Shown here: piece after piece, positions 24,690 to 32,318 of the stretch
Position numbering within the stretch: position 1 is the first letter of the stretch
How the letters are laid out: every line of letters begins with the position of its first letter
Source of the DNA: Scatosoma sp002474405
Lineage (GTDB): Bacteria > Bacillota > Clostridia > Christensenellales > Borkfalkiaceae
Direction: 5' to 3'
Assembly: GCA_937892545.1 (NCBI GenBank)
Contig: CALAFO010000005.1
Span: 1 to 40,188, forward strand
DNA: 40,188 bases
The notes under the pieces: generated by a model
What the model saw: the letters and a program-made list of their open reading frames with translations, nothing else
What the model was told of the DNA's origin: nothing
Database searches by the model: none
Made by a program: the position numbers and the translations under genes

Positions 24690-25169
24690 TTACAATGACC
24701 GATTCCATTTTGTCTTTTTCACTCCTTTTTTCAAGTATTCTTTTAGCTCTTTCTCGGTTTTAAAAATTTCGTCTTTAAGACGTATTTTGCCGTTTTTTGT
24801 AAATTTGCACACTTCGCCGAGGTCTTCAACTTTAAACGGAATCGTCTCATATTTTGGCGGACACTTATATTTACATACATTTATTGCCGCCGCTATGCTA
24901 AGCCAGCCGCTCGGCATTTCCCCCCAGCTTTGTCTTTCAGGGCAATGTTCGCACTCTTCACAAGTAGGGTGTCGCTCTGTATAGCCGTAAAGAATATCAC
25001 CTTTTTTGCATGGTAATTCTATAAGTAAACCTTTTTCAATTTTATCTTCAATGTCACACAGCCGACTTGCTATTGTTTCAAGCCGTGGATTATAAAACCC
25101 GGGGAAATCATCAGCAAAGCCCCACCGTCCGTCATCTTTTCTTTTTGTTAATCGCTTATATTTTTTCAT
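24690..25169 (-). CDS. Early phage protein with Cys cluster, 159 aa
   Basis: It begins MKKYKRLTKRKDDGRWGFAD. A C-rich middle (HPTCEECEHCPERQ, then VCKYKCPPKY) could bind one zinc. It ends in a Lys-rich helix. Proteins starting M-x-x-Y-x-R-L with Cys clusters are common in early regions of Firmicutes phages, without a known role. It overlaps the upstream gene by four bases. Confidence 0.75.
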   Translation of the reverse strand: MKKYKRLTKRKDDGRWGFADDFPGFYNPRLETIASRLCDIEDKIEKGLLIELPCKKGDILYGYTERHPTCEECEHCPERQSWGEMPSGWLSIAAAINVCKYKCPPKYETIPFKVEDLGEVCKFTKNGKIRLKDEIFKTEKELKEYLKKGVKKTKWNRSL

Positions 25170-25351
25170 CTTACTACCTCTATTTTTTTAACGTGTGTTT
25201 TGCGAAAAGAATAATTTGCGACTTCGTAACGGTCGGGCTTCCACTTCGCGCGGGTTAATATGCCCGTTAGCGTTGTATCGTCCCACAATGTAACTTTGAC
25301 TTTCTTGCCCAAAAGGGCGTTTAACTCTTTGCTTTCGTGTGTGTATTTCAT
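25166..25351 (-). CDS. Small SH3/LSm-like phage protein, 61 aa
   Basis: It begins MKYTHESKELNALLGKKVKV. The LLGKKVKVTLWDDTTLTGIL segment and later beta strands ending FRKTHVKKIEVV resemble a small beta-barrel of the LSm type found in phages. ATGA overlap at 25348-25351 couples it to the upstream gene. Function unknown. Confidence 0.75.
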   Translation of the reverse strand: MKYTHESKELNALLGKKVKVTLWDDTTLTGILTRAKWKPDRYEVANYSFRKTHVKKIEVVR

Positions 25352-25824
25352 CTTTCAATTTCCTTTAATAGTTTGTCTATAACATACTTTATATTCGAAG
25401 TCAGAACCATTGAATAAGTAATGCCGTTGAATGTATAATCTCGGCAAGGCAATTCTTTTTGTAGCTTTTTCGCAAACTCTTCAATCGCTTTTTTTCTGAT
25501 TGCGGCATATTCATCTAAGAGTAATTCGATTTCGTATACTAACGCCGATTTCCATAATTTTGCCTTTCCTTCGGGGTCGTTGCAAACATTTGTAGGTGCA
25601 AAGCCCATTTCATCAAATTCGGTGAGTAAGTATTCGATTTCGTGAGGTAAATTATGCCCATTCCCATTTTCGATTTTGCGATATCCAGCATTATAAAGAG
25701 CTTCGGCTCCGTCTGCTATACACATATCAATAATATCATAATCTTCTGAATCAAAACAGACGAGCTTTTTAAAGCCTTTCATGATATTACACCCAATATC
25801 TCTAATCTGCTGTTCCTTGTTCAT
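25348..25824 (-). CDS. Early phage protein, 158 aa, unknown
   Basis: It begins MNKEQQIRDIGCNIMKGFKK and is mostly helical with acidic patches (CFDSEDYDIIDMCIADGAEA) and a C-terminal helix (SNIKYVIDKLLKEIER). No membrane segment or catalytic motif is seen. It is translated in the chain of small early genes. Confidence 0.7.
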   Translation of the reverse strand: MNKEQQIRDIGCNIMKGFKKLVCFDSEDYDIIDMCIADGAEALYNAGYRKIENGNGHNLPHEIEYLLTEFDEMGFAPTNVCNDPEGKAKLWKSALVYEIELLLDEYAAIRKKAIEEFAKKLQKELPCRDYTFNGITYSMVLTSNIKYVIDKLLKEIER

Positions 25825-25825
25825 T

Positions 25826-26140
25826 TTAGTACCCTCTCTCTAAAAAAATTTCTCTTTCGATTTGTTCGTTTAAATTATCGAGTTTTACCAACAGCGGAAG
25901 ATCCCCCGCAAGTCCTAAAAGCGTTAGACTAAATAAGTCATACAAATTCCATATATACGCAAACTGCATTACAGCCCCGAACCTCTCGGTCTGAAGCTTA
26001 ATTTGATGAATAACAGCGACAACTTCGCCGCTAAGCGATAAAAGCGTTATTACTATCATGGCGATAATAACAAGCGACTTTTTAAATTTTAAGCTTTTCA
26101 ATTCTTTTGAATCCGTTCGTTTCTTTCTATTCCTTTTCAT
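25826..26140 (-). CDS. Two-segment membrane protein, 104 aa
   Basis: ATG 26140 (MKRNRKKRTDSKELKS) is preceded by AAGGAGACAG. A longer frame to 26170 lies in the preceding small gene. A very basic N-terminus of about 25 residues is followed by hydrophobic segments at about 23-45 and 60-80. An early phage membrane protein of unknown role. Confidence 0.7.
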   Translation of the reverse strand: MKRNRKKRTDSKELKSLKFKKSLVIIAMIVITLLSLSGEVVAVIHQIKLQTERFGAVMQFAYIWNLYDLFSLTLLGLAGDLPLLVKLDNLNEQIEREIFLERGY

Positions 26141-26150
26141 TTCTGTCTCC

Positions 26151-26312
26151 TTATCTTTTTTTTGGTTCATCTAAGTAAAATACCAATGTCTTTTTGCCGT
26201 TTTCAACGGTATCTCTTACACTATATCCGTGACGTTGAAATATATCCACGATTTCCCATACAGGCACGTTGTCAGGAAGCTCGTATTTCATAATAGTATC
26301 GAATTTTGTCAT
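26151..26312 (-). CDS. Small early protein, 53 aa
   Basis: The frame MTKFDTIMKYELPDNVPVWE continues to a stop at 26151-26153. Its stop (TAA) is followed directly by the RBS of the next gene, as in real operon genes. It includes a WEIVDIFQRHGYSV segment. The start at 26312 lacks a clear RBS, and an internal Met is possible. The stretch 26313-26444 shows no convincing gene. Confidence 0.55.
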   Translation of the reverse strand: MTKFDTIMKYELPDNVPVWEIVDIFQRHGYSVRDTVENGKKTLVFYLDEPKKR

Positions 26313-26444
26313 ATGGTAGCAAATGGTATTAAGAATACCTTGTATTACATCTCTATAAAAACGCTTTTTTTTTTGTGATTTTTTTTAAGCTAAAATCGCA
26401 ATCGATAAAACAATCTTTTCTATCATACAAAGCGTATAAAGATT

Positions 26445-26612
26445 TCATCTTTCATTTTCCTTTTTTAAATAGTTTTTTACAAAGACCGCAAACACGGCTA
26501 AATCTTGTCTTTTCTCATCGGGTAGGCACTTATACTCATCAGACTGTAAAAACGCTTTAGAGAGGCAATCTGCCCGTCTGATAAGGTATTCACGCTCGTT
26601 CATCTGTTCCAT
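26445..26612 (-). CDS. Small early protein, 55 aa
   Basis: ATG 26612 (MEQMNEREYLIRRADCLSKA) is preceded by GAGGTG, and 13 bases overlap the upstream gene end. A longer frame to 26699 lies inside that gene and has no RBS. Charged and helical, ending FAVFVKNYLKKENER. No function visible. Confidence 0.65.
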   Translation of the reverse strand: MEQMNEREYLIRRADCLSKAFLQSDEYKCLPDEKRQDLAVFAVFVKNYLKKENER

Positions 26613-26824
26613 AATACGCACCTCATCAATAAATCGCCGTTTAATAAGCCTGCGAGCGTTCTTGCCACACATACAAGCGAGATGAGTACGCTTCCCCAAA
26701 TAAAGATGCGTACCGCCACCGTTCGGATAATATCTTTCCGCCCCGAGCGCATAGGCATAAATAGCACCATATTAACCGCTACAAGCGTTAAAAGCGACAT
26801 AATTCCGATAGCTAAATCGATCAT
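26600..26824 (-). CDS. Two-segment membrane protein, 74 aa
   Basis: ATG 26824 (MIDLAIGIMSLLTLVAVNMV) follows AGAGGTG. Hydrophobic segments lie at about 3-24 and 38-60, with a short basic loop between them and little outside the membrane. It is one of several tiny membrane proteins in this early stretch. Function unknown. Confidence 0.65.
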   Translation of the reverse strand: MIDLAIGIMSLLTLVAVNMVLFMPMRSGRKDIIRTVAVRIFIWGSVLISLVCVARTLAGLLNGDLLMRCVLWNR

Positions 26825-26836
26825 TACTCTCACCTC

Positions 26837-27019
26837 TCAAAATATTTTAAAAAAATTTACTATGTTTATAAGCGTAACAAGCAAAATAAGAAAAAACCAC
26901 GCCATTCCGACAGCTTCCATATTTTTATGCTTTGAATCGCCAACCATGTAAACGACAAGTAATACAACAGACACAAAAGCTAAAGCTCCTAAGAAACCTA
27001 CATCAAATTTGTCTAACAT
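26837..27019 (-). CDS. Two-segment membrane protein, 60 aa
   Basis: The start at 27019 is set by AGAGGTG nearby. The upstream GTG at 27028 is part of that RBS. The product starts MLDKFDVGFLGALAFVSVVL and carries two hydrophobic helices (about 8-28 and 38-58) around a charged turn (GDSKHKNMEAVG). Confidence 0.65.
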   Translation of the reverse strand: MLDKFDVGFLGALAFVSVVLLVVYMVGDSKHKNMEAVGMAWFFLILLVTLINIVNFFKIF

Positions 27020-27227
27020 TGTTTTCACCTCTCTTTATGCTTATAAAAGCCTTTAATTCCTCGCATGTGCCGTTACATGGCTTTTCGCCGTGCGGGCATT
27101 GAGTTAAACAGTATTCAATCTGACGAGCGCTGCGCACTCTCTCCTGAATCTTCGCCTTGTGTTCCTTGTACGGATTCTCGCCCCGAATCGGCGGGCGACG
27201 TGTTATCGCCTGATGACAACTTATCAT
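27003..27227 (-). CDS. Small Cys-rich protein, start uncertain (up to 74 aa)
   Basis: The C-terminal part CLTQCPHGEKPCNGTCEEL has four cysteines in a small zinc-knuckle-like arrangement. The frame from ATG 27227 overlaps the upstream gene by 113 bases. GTG 27134, preceded by AGGAGA, would avoid most of the overlap and give 43 aa. The Cys part is likely real. Confidence 0.55.
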   Translation of the reverse strand: MISCHQAITRRPPIRGENPYKEHKAKIQERVRSARQIEYCLTQCPHGEKPCNGTCEELKAFISIKRGENNVRQI

Positions 27228-27546
27228 CGTCTTTCAACTCCTTTTTCTTTTTTCTTCGTTCTTTAAGCTTGTCGTAGATTTTACGGACTCCTACGGTTAT
27301 GCCGATACAGATCGCCGTAAACGGTGTGAACGGTCCTATCCAAAACGCCCAGCAAGCCGAGCCGATGCCCCACCACCATTTGTTGCCGGTGATGACCGCA
27401 AGCAAATACGGCACCCATACTTCAGCCGAAACGACGATGTTTACGATTATGTAAATTATCAAGTTCGTTTTGTCTTTAAGTTGCTTCCAAGTCCATTTAA
27501 ACGTTGCTACAAGCTTCTTTTTTAGCCATTTAAAGAAATGAATCAT
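27115..27546 (-). CDS. Membrane protein, 143 aa
   Basis: It begins MIHFFKWLKKKLVATFKWTW, with a basic amphipathic start. Hydrophobic segments lie at about 26-52 and 58-86 (LIIYIIVNIVVSAEVW; WWWGIGSACWAFWIG). A Lys/Arg-rich linker and a Ser/Asp/Gly-rich C-terminal tail follow. It could be a holin-like or envelope-active early protein. No family is recognised. Confidence 0.65.
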   Translation of the reverse strand: MIHFFKWLKKKLVATFKWTWKQLKDKTNLIIYIIVNIVVSAEVWVPYLLAVITGNKWWWGIGSACWAFWIGPFTPFTAICIGITVGVRKIYDKLKERRKKKKELKDDDKLSSGDNTSPADSGRESVQGTQGEDSGESAQRSSD

Positions 27547-27579
27547 AAATTCCTTTTAATGTCTTTCATGTTAAATTTC

Positions 27580-28017
27580 CTAATCTTTTTCATAAAACCG
27601 CGGCGCGTTGTCAGGATAATCGAAATTATCCGTTAAATAGTCAATATCGCCGTAAGTCGTCATTTTACTTTCAGCGTCGTAATCGATAATTACACAAAAA
27701 CCTTGCGGATGTAATTTGTCTTTCGCACTCTGTTTAAACGATAGCAGATAATCGAGATTAAATACCTCTTTGGGGTTTTCCGCCTTTCTTCTCGGATAGT
27801 TTTCAACCGCGAGCCGACACATCTCCGCGAGCCTGTCTAACGGTATGCTTGCAGTTAACATCTGAATGCTCGCTATCTCCTGTATCATCTCTTGTTCGGT
27901 TTGGTTTTTGTAAAACTGAGGCTTTACCGTTCTGAAAAACCGATAAAGCTCTTTTGCCGTGTCTTTTCTTTCGCTCAGAGCGATATCGTCGCATACTTCC
28001 GTTATCAAATCGTTCAT
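27580..28017 (-). CDS. Phage protein downstream of replication initiator, 145 aa
   Basis: It begins MNDLITEVCDDIALSERKDT. A helical body (QTEQEMIQEIASIQMLTASI) is followed by a Tyr/Asp-rich end (DYLTDNFDYPDNAPRF). It has no P-loop, so it is not an ATPase helicase loader of the DnaC type. Position right after the initiator gene suggests a replication role. Confidence 0.7.
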   Translation of the reverse strand: MNDLITEVCDDIALSERKDTAKELYRFFRTVKPQFYKNQTEQEMIQEIASIQMLTASIPLDRLAEMCRLAVENYPRRKAENPKEVFNLDYLLSFKQSAKDKLHPQGFCVIIDYDAESKMTTYGDIDYLTDNFDYPDNAPRFYEKD

Positions 28018-28018
28018 G

Positions 28019-28879
28019 TTATAACCTCGCTAAAACGTCCGTCCAATTCTCGGCGGGCTTTACTCCGCCTTTTTCTTTTTGTGTTGTTTTTTGCACGTCT
28101 TTAAAATAACCGCCGATTATCTTCTCGTATTGATTACATAGCCAAGAGAACGACGTTACATTCTGCAAAAAACTGCTTTCGGCTATCGCCGCCGTTAAAC
28201 GGTCAAAATCCATATCCGCAATCTTTCCGTTATATCCGTCAACTTCAATATTCGGATGACTTTCGAGAAATGCTTTTAAACCTGTGTTTTCCTCTATCTC
28301 CCCCTTAGGGGGGGTAAGGGGGGGAGTGTGTGTAATATATACTTTACTTTCCTTTACTTTACTTTGCGAATTATTCGCCCGATTTACTTCGTTATTCGCC
28401 CGATTTACTTCGTTATTCGTCCGATTTATAAATTCTTGTAGGATTAAAGATTTGGAACTTAGTGCTTTCATCTCCTCTATCGAAAGCATCCAAATTTCAA
28501 AGTCTACACTAACGGCTTTACGATCTACTGTTGCAGAATAATATGTCTGCTGTACCCGTTTGCTGGTTATAATTTTCGGGTAGCAGTCCGTGCTGAAAAG
28601 CTGTGCGTCTGCCAGTCCGTCAATAACATCACTCACCGTCTCTGCAGAAGGCTGGAATTTCCCTTGCAAGAACTCTAATATTTGCCAAATAACGTCGTCT
28701 TTGTACTCGGCGTAAGCTATGTAATAGCCTTTATCGCCGTATATCATCTCAAGCAATGCCATGTATACGCTTGTTGCGATACAACCGTACTTCATTTTTA
28801 CCTTTCGAAGCTTACGGTCTTGCATTAACCCGATTTCGTGCGGGAAGTAATCGAGCCCTTGCTTTACCGGGGCTGCCAT
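28019..28879 (-). CDS. Replication initiator, DUF4373 (Lin1244/Lin1753-like) N-terminal domain, 286 aa
   Basis: Residues 9-95 (LDYFPHEIGLMQDRKLRKV, CIATSVYMALLEMIYG) match the winged-helix domain found in phage replication initiators of the DUF4373 group. A linker with repeated NNEVNRA and a TPPLTPPKGE stretch follows. The C-terminal 80 residues resemble a DnaD-like part (SFLQNVTSFSWLCNQYEKII). The linker DNA holds three 21-bp direct repeats and may be the origin. Confidence 0.8.
   Translation of the reverse strand: MAAPVKQGLDYFPHEIGLMQDRKLRKVKMKYGCIATSVYMALLEMIYGDKGYYIAYAEYKDDVIWQILEFLQGKFQPSAETVSDVIDGLADAQLFSTDCYPKIITSKRVQQTYYSATVDRKAVSVDFEIWMLSIEEMKALSSKSLILQEFINRTNNEVNRANNEVNRANNSQSKVKESKVYITHTPPLTPPKGEIEENTGLKAFLESHPNIEVDGYNGKIADMDFDRLTAAIAESSFLQNVTSFSWLCNQYEKIIGGYFKDVQKTTQKEKGGVKPAENWTDVLARL
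28337..28431. repeat. Candidate replication origin iterons inside initiator gene
   Basis: TTATTCGCCCGATTTAC begins at 28371 and 28392, with a third copy at 28413 differing at two bases (TTATTCGTCCGATTTAT). Spacing is exactly 21 bases, two helical turns. An AT-rich stretch of repeated ACTTT units (28337-28369) lies beside them. Lambda and related phages carry iterons in the initiator gene, so this is a plausible origin. Confidence 0.55.
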
Positions 28880-28887
28880 AACTCTCC

Positions 28888-29295
28888 TTACCTTGTAATC
28901 TCTCTGATTACTATTCCGTATTTCTCCGCCACAAGCCGTTTTTTAAGCCTGTAAAGCGGTGTTTTCGTCGCTTCCGACTTAGTATCTTCCACGACGAATT
29001 TCTCGCCTTCAAGGTAGGTAAAATCGGCGATATAAGCTATCTCTTTGCCGTAGCGGCTTTTACTTATAAGCGGCAATCTTACCTGCCTTTTCAATTCCTT
29101 TATCGCTCCCGCTTTTTCGAGGAGCTTTAACTCGTTCCAACGGCGGCACTCTAATTTGCTGTCAAATACGCCGTCTTCCGTTACGACTTTTCGAGCGTTG
29201 TATTTGCTCGTCGGTCTTGTCGAAAAAACATTGTTCCAGCATTTCGGACATGCCGCCCCGCTCTTGACGGTCGCGCCGCAAATTAAGCACTTCAT
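28888..29295 (-). CDS. DUF1064-like PD-(D/E)XK nuclease with zinc ribbon, 135 aa
   Basis: An N-terminal CLIC...CPKC ribbon (residues 3-19) precedes SKYNARKVVTEDGVFDSKLE, a YIADFTYLE strand and VVEDTKSEATKTPLYRLKKR. The E...D...E-x-K pattern is typical of DUF1064 phage endonucleases with a VRR-NUC-like fold. It likely processes branched DNA during replication or recombination. It overlaps SSB by one base. Confidence 0.8.
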   Translation of the reverse strand: MKCLICGATVKSGAACPKCWNNVFSTRPTSKYNARKVVTEDGVFDSKLECRRWNELKLLEKAGAIKELKRQVRLPLISKSRYGKEIAYIADFTYLEGEKFVVEDTKSEATKTPLYRLKKRLVAEKYGIVIREITR

Positions 29296-29708
29296 CAGAA
29301 CGGCAGTTCTTCCTGTACTTCCTCAAGCTGAGGTTTTGAAGCCTTAGAAGCGCGTTCAGACGGTCTTTGATATTCTTCCGAGGATTTATCGGACGGCGAT
29401 AAAAATTCCACTTCTTCGGCGATTATATCGTTTACATACCGCTTGTTTCCGTTCTTATCTTCGTAGGTTCTGTTCTGAAGCCTCGCGATGATTGACACCT
29501 TTTTACCTTTCGTAAGATACTTCGCGCAATTTTCCGCCTGGGTTCTCCACACGGTGACGTTGAAGAAATCCGTCGCGCGCTCCCCGTCTTCGTTTACAAA
29601 CGGGCGAGAAACGGCAACGCTTAAATTAGTGTAGGAGATCCCGCTCGATGTTTCCGCAAGTTCTAAGTCTTTTGTTAAATTTCCGATGAGGATTACTTTA
29701 TTGAGCAT
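29295..29708 (-). CDS. ssb: Single-stranded DNA-binding protein, 137 aa
   Basis: A classic SSB start, MLNKVILIGNLTKDLELAET, continues into an OB fold (FFNVTVWRTQAENCAKYLTK, VSIIARLQNRTYEDKNGNKR). The C-terminal tip EELPF resembles the conserved acidic protein-binding tip. It covers single-stranded DNA during replication and works with the ERF protein. Confidence 0.95.
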   Translation of the reverse strand: MLNKVILIGNLTKDLELAETSSGISYTNLSVAVSRPFVNEDGERATDFFNVTVWRTQAENCAKYLTKGKKVSIIARLQNRTYEDKNGNKRYVNDIIAEEVEFLSPSDKSSEEYQRPSERASKASKPQLEEVQEELPF

Positions 29709-30270
29709 CTTTTAACATTCTCCTTTCTTGATGCCTTTTTTTCGAGTGCATTGAAGCGTGTTCCTGTTTTGTCATTAAAGCCAAATTTTCTACTCTATTA
29801 TCGGTTTTTATACCGTTAATATGGTGAATAACAAATCTTGATCTGTCAACGTAACAGTTGTTTGCCTTTTCGTATGCAAGGATATGTTCAAAAACATATC
29901 CGTCCGTTGACGCAAAGGGGTGTTTAGGCTGATAAACTAAGATATACCCTTTTTGATGTATCTTTTTATGTCCGCCATATAAAGTAGGCTTTAACAATCG
30001 TCCTTTCATTGCCATACTAATCTTCGATCGTGTTTCCGCTGATACTTTTTTCCCTTTCGTTGCTTTTGATATCCGCTCTCTTGCCGACCGTGGTAACGTT
30101 TTCCCCAGCATTCCTTTATGGGCGGGACGAGGCTCAATATTGTAGCTATGTATTCTATTGTAAACTGTTCCTACCGCCACCCCACATAGTTTAGCTATTT
30201 CCCACATAGGCATTTGTTTTGAAATGTACATATCTTCGAGCAAACGCTTCGAAATTTCCACTTTATTCAT
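29698..30270 (-). CDS. HNH endonuclease with N-terminal HTH, 190 aa
   Basis: ATG 30270 (MNKVEISKRLLEDMYISKQM) is chosen because GAGGAAG precedes it. The frame to 30372 lies inside the previous gene. Residues 1-45 include an HTH (MPMWEIAKLCGVAVGTVYNR), 55-90 have NUMOD-like repeats (RERISKATKGKKVSAETRSK), and 120-185 hold the HNH site (RFVIHHINGIKTDNRVENLA, then EHASMH). Such free-standing genes are usually homing endonucleases. It overlaps SSB by 11 bases. Confidence 0.8.
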   Translation of the reverse strand: MNKVEISKRLLEDMYISKQMPMWEIAKLCGVAVGTVYNRIHSYNIEPRPAHKGMLGKTLPRSARERISKATKGKKVSAETRSKISMAMKGRLLKPTLYGGHKKIHQKGYILVYQPKHPFASTDGYVFEHILAYEKANNCYVDRSRFVIHHINGIKTDNRVENLALMTKQEHASMHSKKRHQERRMLKDAQ

Positions 30271-30571
30271 CGTCGTCTTCCTCTTCTTCTTCGTCATTAT
30301 CGCCGAATAACAAAGCCGGGATAATTGCGGGCGGGATTTTCTTAACAACTTTTTCTTTAGTCGATTTAACAATCTTTTCGGTGACTGTAACCGCTTTGAT
30401 AATCTTCAGCACGTTACATTGCGTATAGCTTATACCATGTACGCCGTCGTCGCAAACAATGCTTCCGATTATAGCCTCAGAATTCTCATCGATTAACGTT
30501 TCGCCTGTCGTAAGGTCTGTAATAGTGACGTGGAAGCCTTCTTTCTTTTCTTTGCTCTTTTCAAGTTTCAT
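30263..30571 (-). CDS. Early phage protein with acidic tail, 102 aa
   Basis: It begins MKLEKSKEKKEGFHVTITDL, continues with DDGVHGISYTQCNVLKIIKA and ends in a run of Glu/Asp. The short beta-rich core resembles a small uncharacterised family in Firmicutes phages located near SSB or Sak/ERF genes. It has no catalytic signature. Confidence 0.75.
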   Translation of the reverse strand: MKLEKSKEKKEGFHVTITDLTTGETLIDENSEAIIGSIVCDDGVHGISYTQCNVLKIIKAVTVTEKIVKSTKEKVVKKIPPAIIPALLFGDNDEEEEEDDDE

Positions 30572-30572
30572 G

Positions 30573-30914
30573 TTAGTTTACTCCGTATTTTATTTTGTCT
30601 CGAAATTTTATAAGGGGCGATATGCGCTTTTGAAGCTCCTCTATACGGCTTGAAAGCTCCGCCCATGAGTTCTCCACAAGCTCAATTTCTTCGGGGCTTG
30701 TGGCTATCTTATAGCCGTTATTTGTGCCGCTTGTCGACATCACCGGAAGCCTGTGAGATATCGCCGTTATCATCATTCGAATCTGACGTTCGCCGACGTT
30801 ATATATCTCCATAAGCTCCTGCTTTGTGTAAAAACGTTTGTACAAAAGACGTACCATTGAATTAAGCTTGGCTCTCATCTCGTCCGTAAATTCGGGCTTT
30901 TCCGCTTTCTTCAT
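30573..30914 (-). CDS. HTH protein of early operon, 113 aa
   Basis: Residues 28-75 (FYTKQELMEIYNVGERQIRM) look like a winged helix-turn-helix. A C-terminal coiled segment (WAELSSRIEELQKRISPLIK) suggests dimerisation. RBS AAAGGAGC precedes ATG 30914. It could be a replication accessory or transcription factor. The 106-base gap upstream (30915-31020) shows no good gene. Confidence 0.7.
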   Translation of the reverse strand: MKKAEKPEFTDEMRAKLNSMVRLLYKRFYTKQELMEIYNVGERQIRMMITAISHRLPVMSTSGTNNGYKIATSPEEIELVENSWAELSSRIEELQKRISPLIKFRDKIKYGVN

Positions 30915-31020
30915 ATTCGCTCCTTTGCTGTTCTTTGCGGTCTTTTGCGGCGGTCAACCGACCACAAATATATTACCTTTTTATATTTACATTCACGCCG
31001 CCGCTCGTGTTTGTATCTGA

Positions 31021-31698
31021 TTACAACTCTTTTGCCGCTATCTTTTTGCAAAGCTCTTCGTAAAGCACGTCGGGAAGCGACGTTACAGTCGGAAAGCCGT
31101 ATTTTTCGCAAAATGCTTTCATATTCGCCGATGTCTTTTTCGTGTCGGCTGAATATGTACTCATAAGCTCTTTTATTTCCGCCATGCGCTTTTGTTTAAG
31201 CTCTTCGGCGGGGTTCTTAGCGTCGGGGAACGGAACTTCCGCTTTATCCTTCGGCTTGTCCGTTTTCGGGGCTTCTGTGGCTGTTTTAGCCTTTGTTGCG
31301 GGCTTCTGCTCTGCTTTATCCGCGCCTTGTATTTTATTCAAGCCGTCGCTTTCGGAAATATCGAACATTGCTTGATACAAATAACGCCTTTGATACGTTT
31401 CAACCGCGCCTATGCATTGCACTTCGTGACAGCCTTTAAGGTCTGCCGTTCCGAACGGAGACGTTATCGTGTAACGCTCTTCTGGGTTCTCGCTGTTTAT
31501 AACCGTAAGCGAGGCGATTTCATTCGTAAACGACGGCATTGCCGTTATTTTATACTTAAGCATTAGCTCCGTTAACGGCGGCAAAAAATCATCAAGTTCG
31601 AAATAATCATATTTCGCATACGCGTTCTTGCCTGTCATTTTGATTTTTACATGCCGCAGGTCGTTTCGAACGTTTTGGATCTTCTCAAATAAATTCAT
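31021..31698 (-). CDS. erf: ERF-family single-strand annealing protein, 225 aa
   Basis: ATG 31698 (MNLFEKIQNVRNDLRHVKIK) is preceded by AGGAGTGAAAGAC. A longer frame to 31836 has no RBS. The YAKYDYFELDDFLPPLTELM and GAVETYQRRYLYQAMFDISE segments match ERF proteins that anneal single strands during phage recombination and circularisation. The C-terminal third is a Lys/Thr/Ala linker with a terminal helical domain. It acts with SSB. Confidence 0.9.
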   Translation of the reverse strand: MNLFEKIQNVRNDLRHVKIKMTGKNAYAKYDYFELDDFLPPLTELMLKYKITAMPSFTNEIASLTVINSENPEERYTITSPFGTADLKGCHEVQCIGAVETYQRRYLYQAMFDISESDGLNKIQGADKAEQKPATKAKTATEAPKTDKPKDKAEVPFPDAKNPAEELKQKRMAEIKELMSTYSADTKKTSANMKAFCEKYGFPTVTSLPDVLYEELCKKIAAKEL

Positions 31699-31715
31699 GT
31701 CTTTCACTCCTTTTT

Positions 31716-32318
31716 TTAAATTATTATTACCTCGAGCGGAATTCCCGCCTCGTTGGCTTCTTTTTCGGCAATCACTATCGGACACCTTTCTTTTAAGTAG
31801 TCCGTTAAGCTTGCGTATTTTGTGCTTTCCGGGCAAGTATGCTCCTTAAATCGTTTGTAACAGTCCTCGCCGTCTATACAGGCTTTGGGAACTCTTATCG
31901 TGTGCTTGCGCTTTGCTTCAAGCTCTTTTGCGTAAGCCGTCATTATCTTGTTAAGCCGCGCCTTAGACCGTGTTTTAAGCTCATCGTCGCCGAGTCTGTC
32001 CGCGCATGCCAGTGCAATATACATTCGCGACATCTCATTGTCGATAAAGTCTAAATTTTCCGCTATATGTTTAACCGCGTCGTCCGTAAACGTTATGCAA
32101 TCTTTTCCATAATTCGCAAATGGTGACATTATGAAACGGGCATACGCTTTTATATAAACGTCTTCATCGCCTACGTATTCAAATACAAGTGTTTCCGGGT
32201 CAATCGGCACGTAATCGGGATCTTCAAACATATCGTTAAGACGGTCGATATCCTCTTCATGCGTGTCCGAGAGCTTCTCGGCAAAACTTCCGTCGTGATA
32301 ATCTATCAACGTGTTCAT
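31716..32318 (-). CDS. Early phage protein of unknown function, 200 aa
   Basis: It begins MNTLIDYHDGSFAEKLSDTH with an acidic N-terminus and a helical middle (SRMYIALACADRLGDDELKT), then a short Cys-containing region (CIDGEDCYKRFKEHTC). No membrane segment. It overlaps the 9-residue-repeat gene by one base and precedes ERF. Confidence 0.7.
   Translation of the reverse strand: MNTLIDYHDGSFAEKLSDTHEEDIDRLNDMFEDPDYVPIDPETLVFEYVGDEDVYIKAYARFIMSPFANYGKDCITFTDDAVKHIAENLDFIDNEMSRMYIALACADRLGDDELKTRSKARLNKIMTAYAKELEAKRKHTIRVPKACIDGEDCYKRFKEHTCPESTKYASLTDYLKERCPIVIAEKEANEAGIPLEVIII

Noticed and set aside
28299..28326. Mobile element remnant at the C-run/G-run site
   Set aside because: No inverted-repeat ends or target duplication is visible. 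The runs are in frame and encode a Pro-rich linker.
30911..31111. 66-aa ORF (minus strand) between the HTH and ERF genes
   Set aside because: Very basic, overlaps the ERF gene by about 90 bases, has no RBS and resembles no family.
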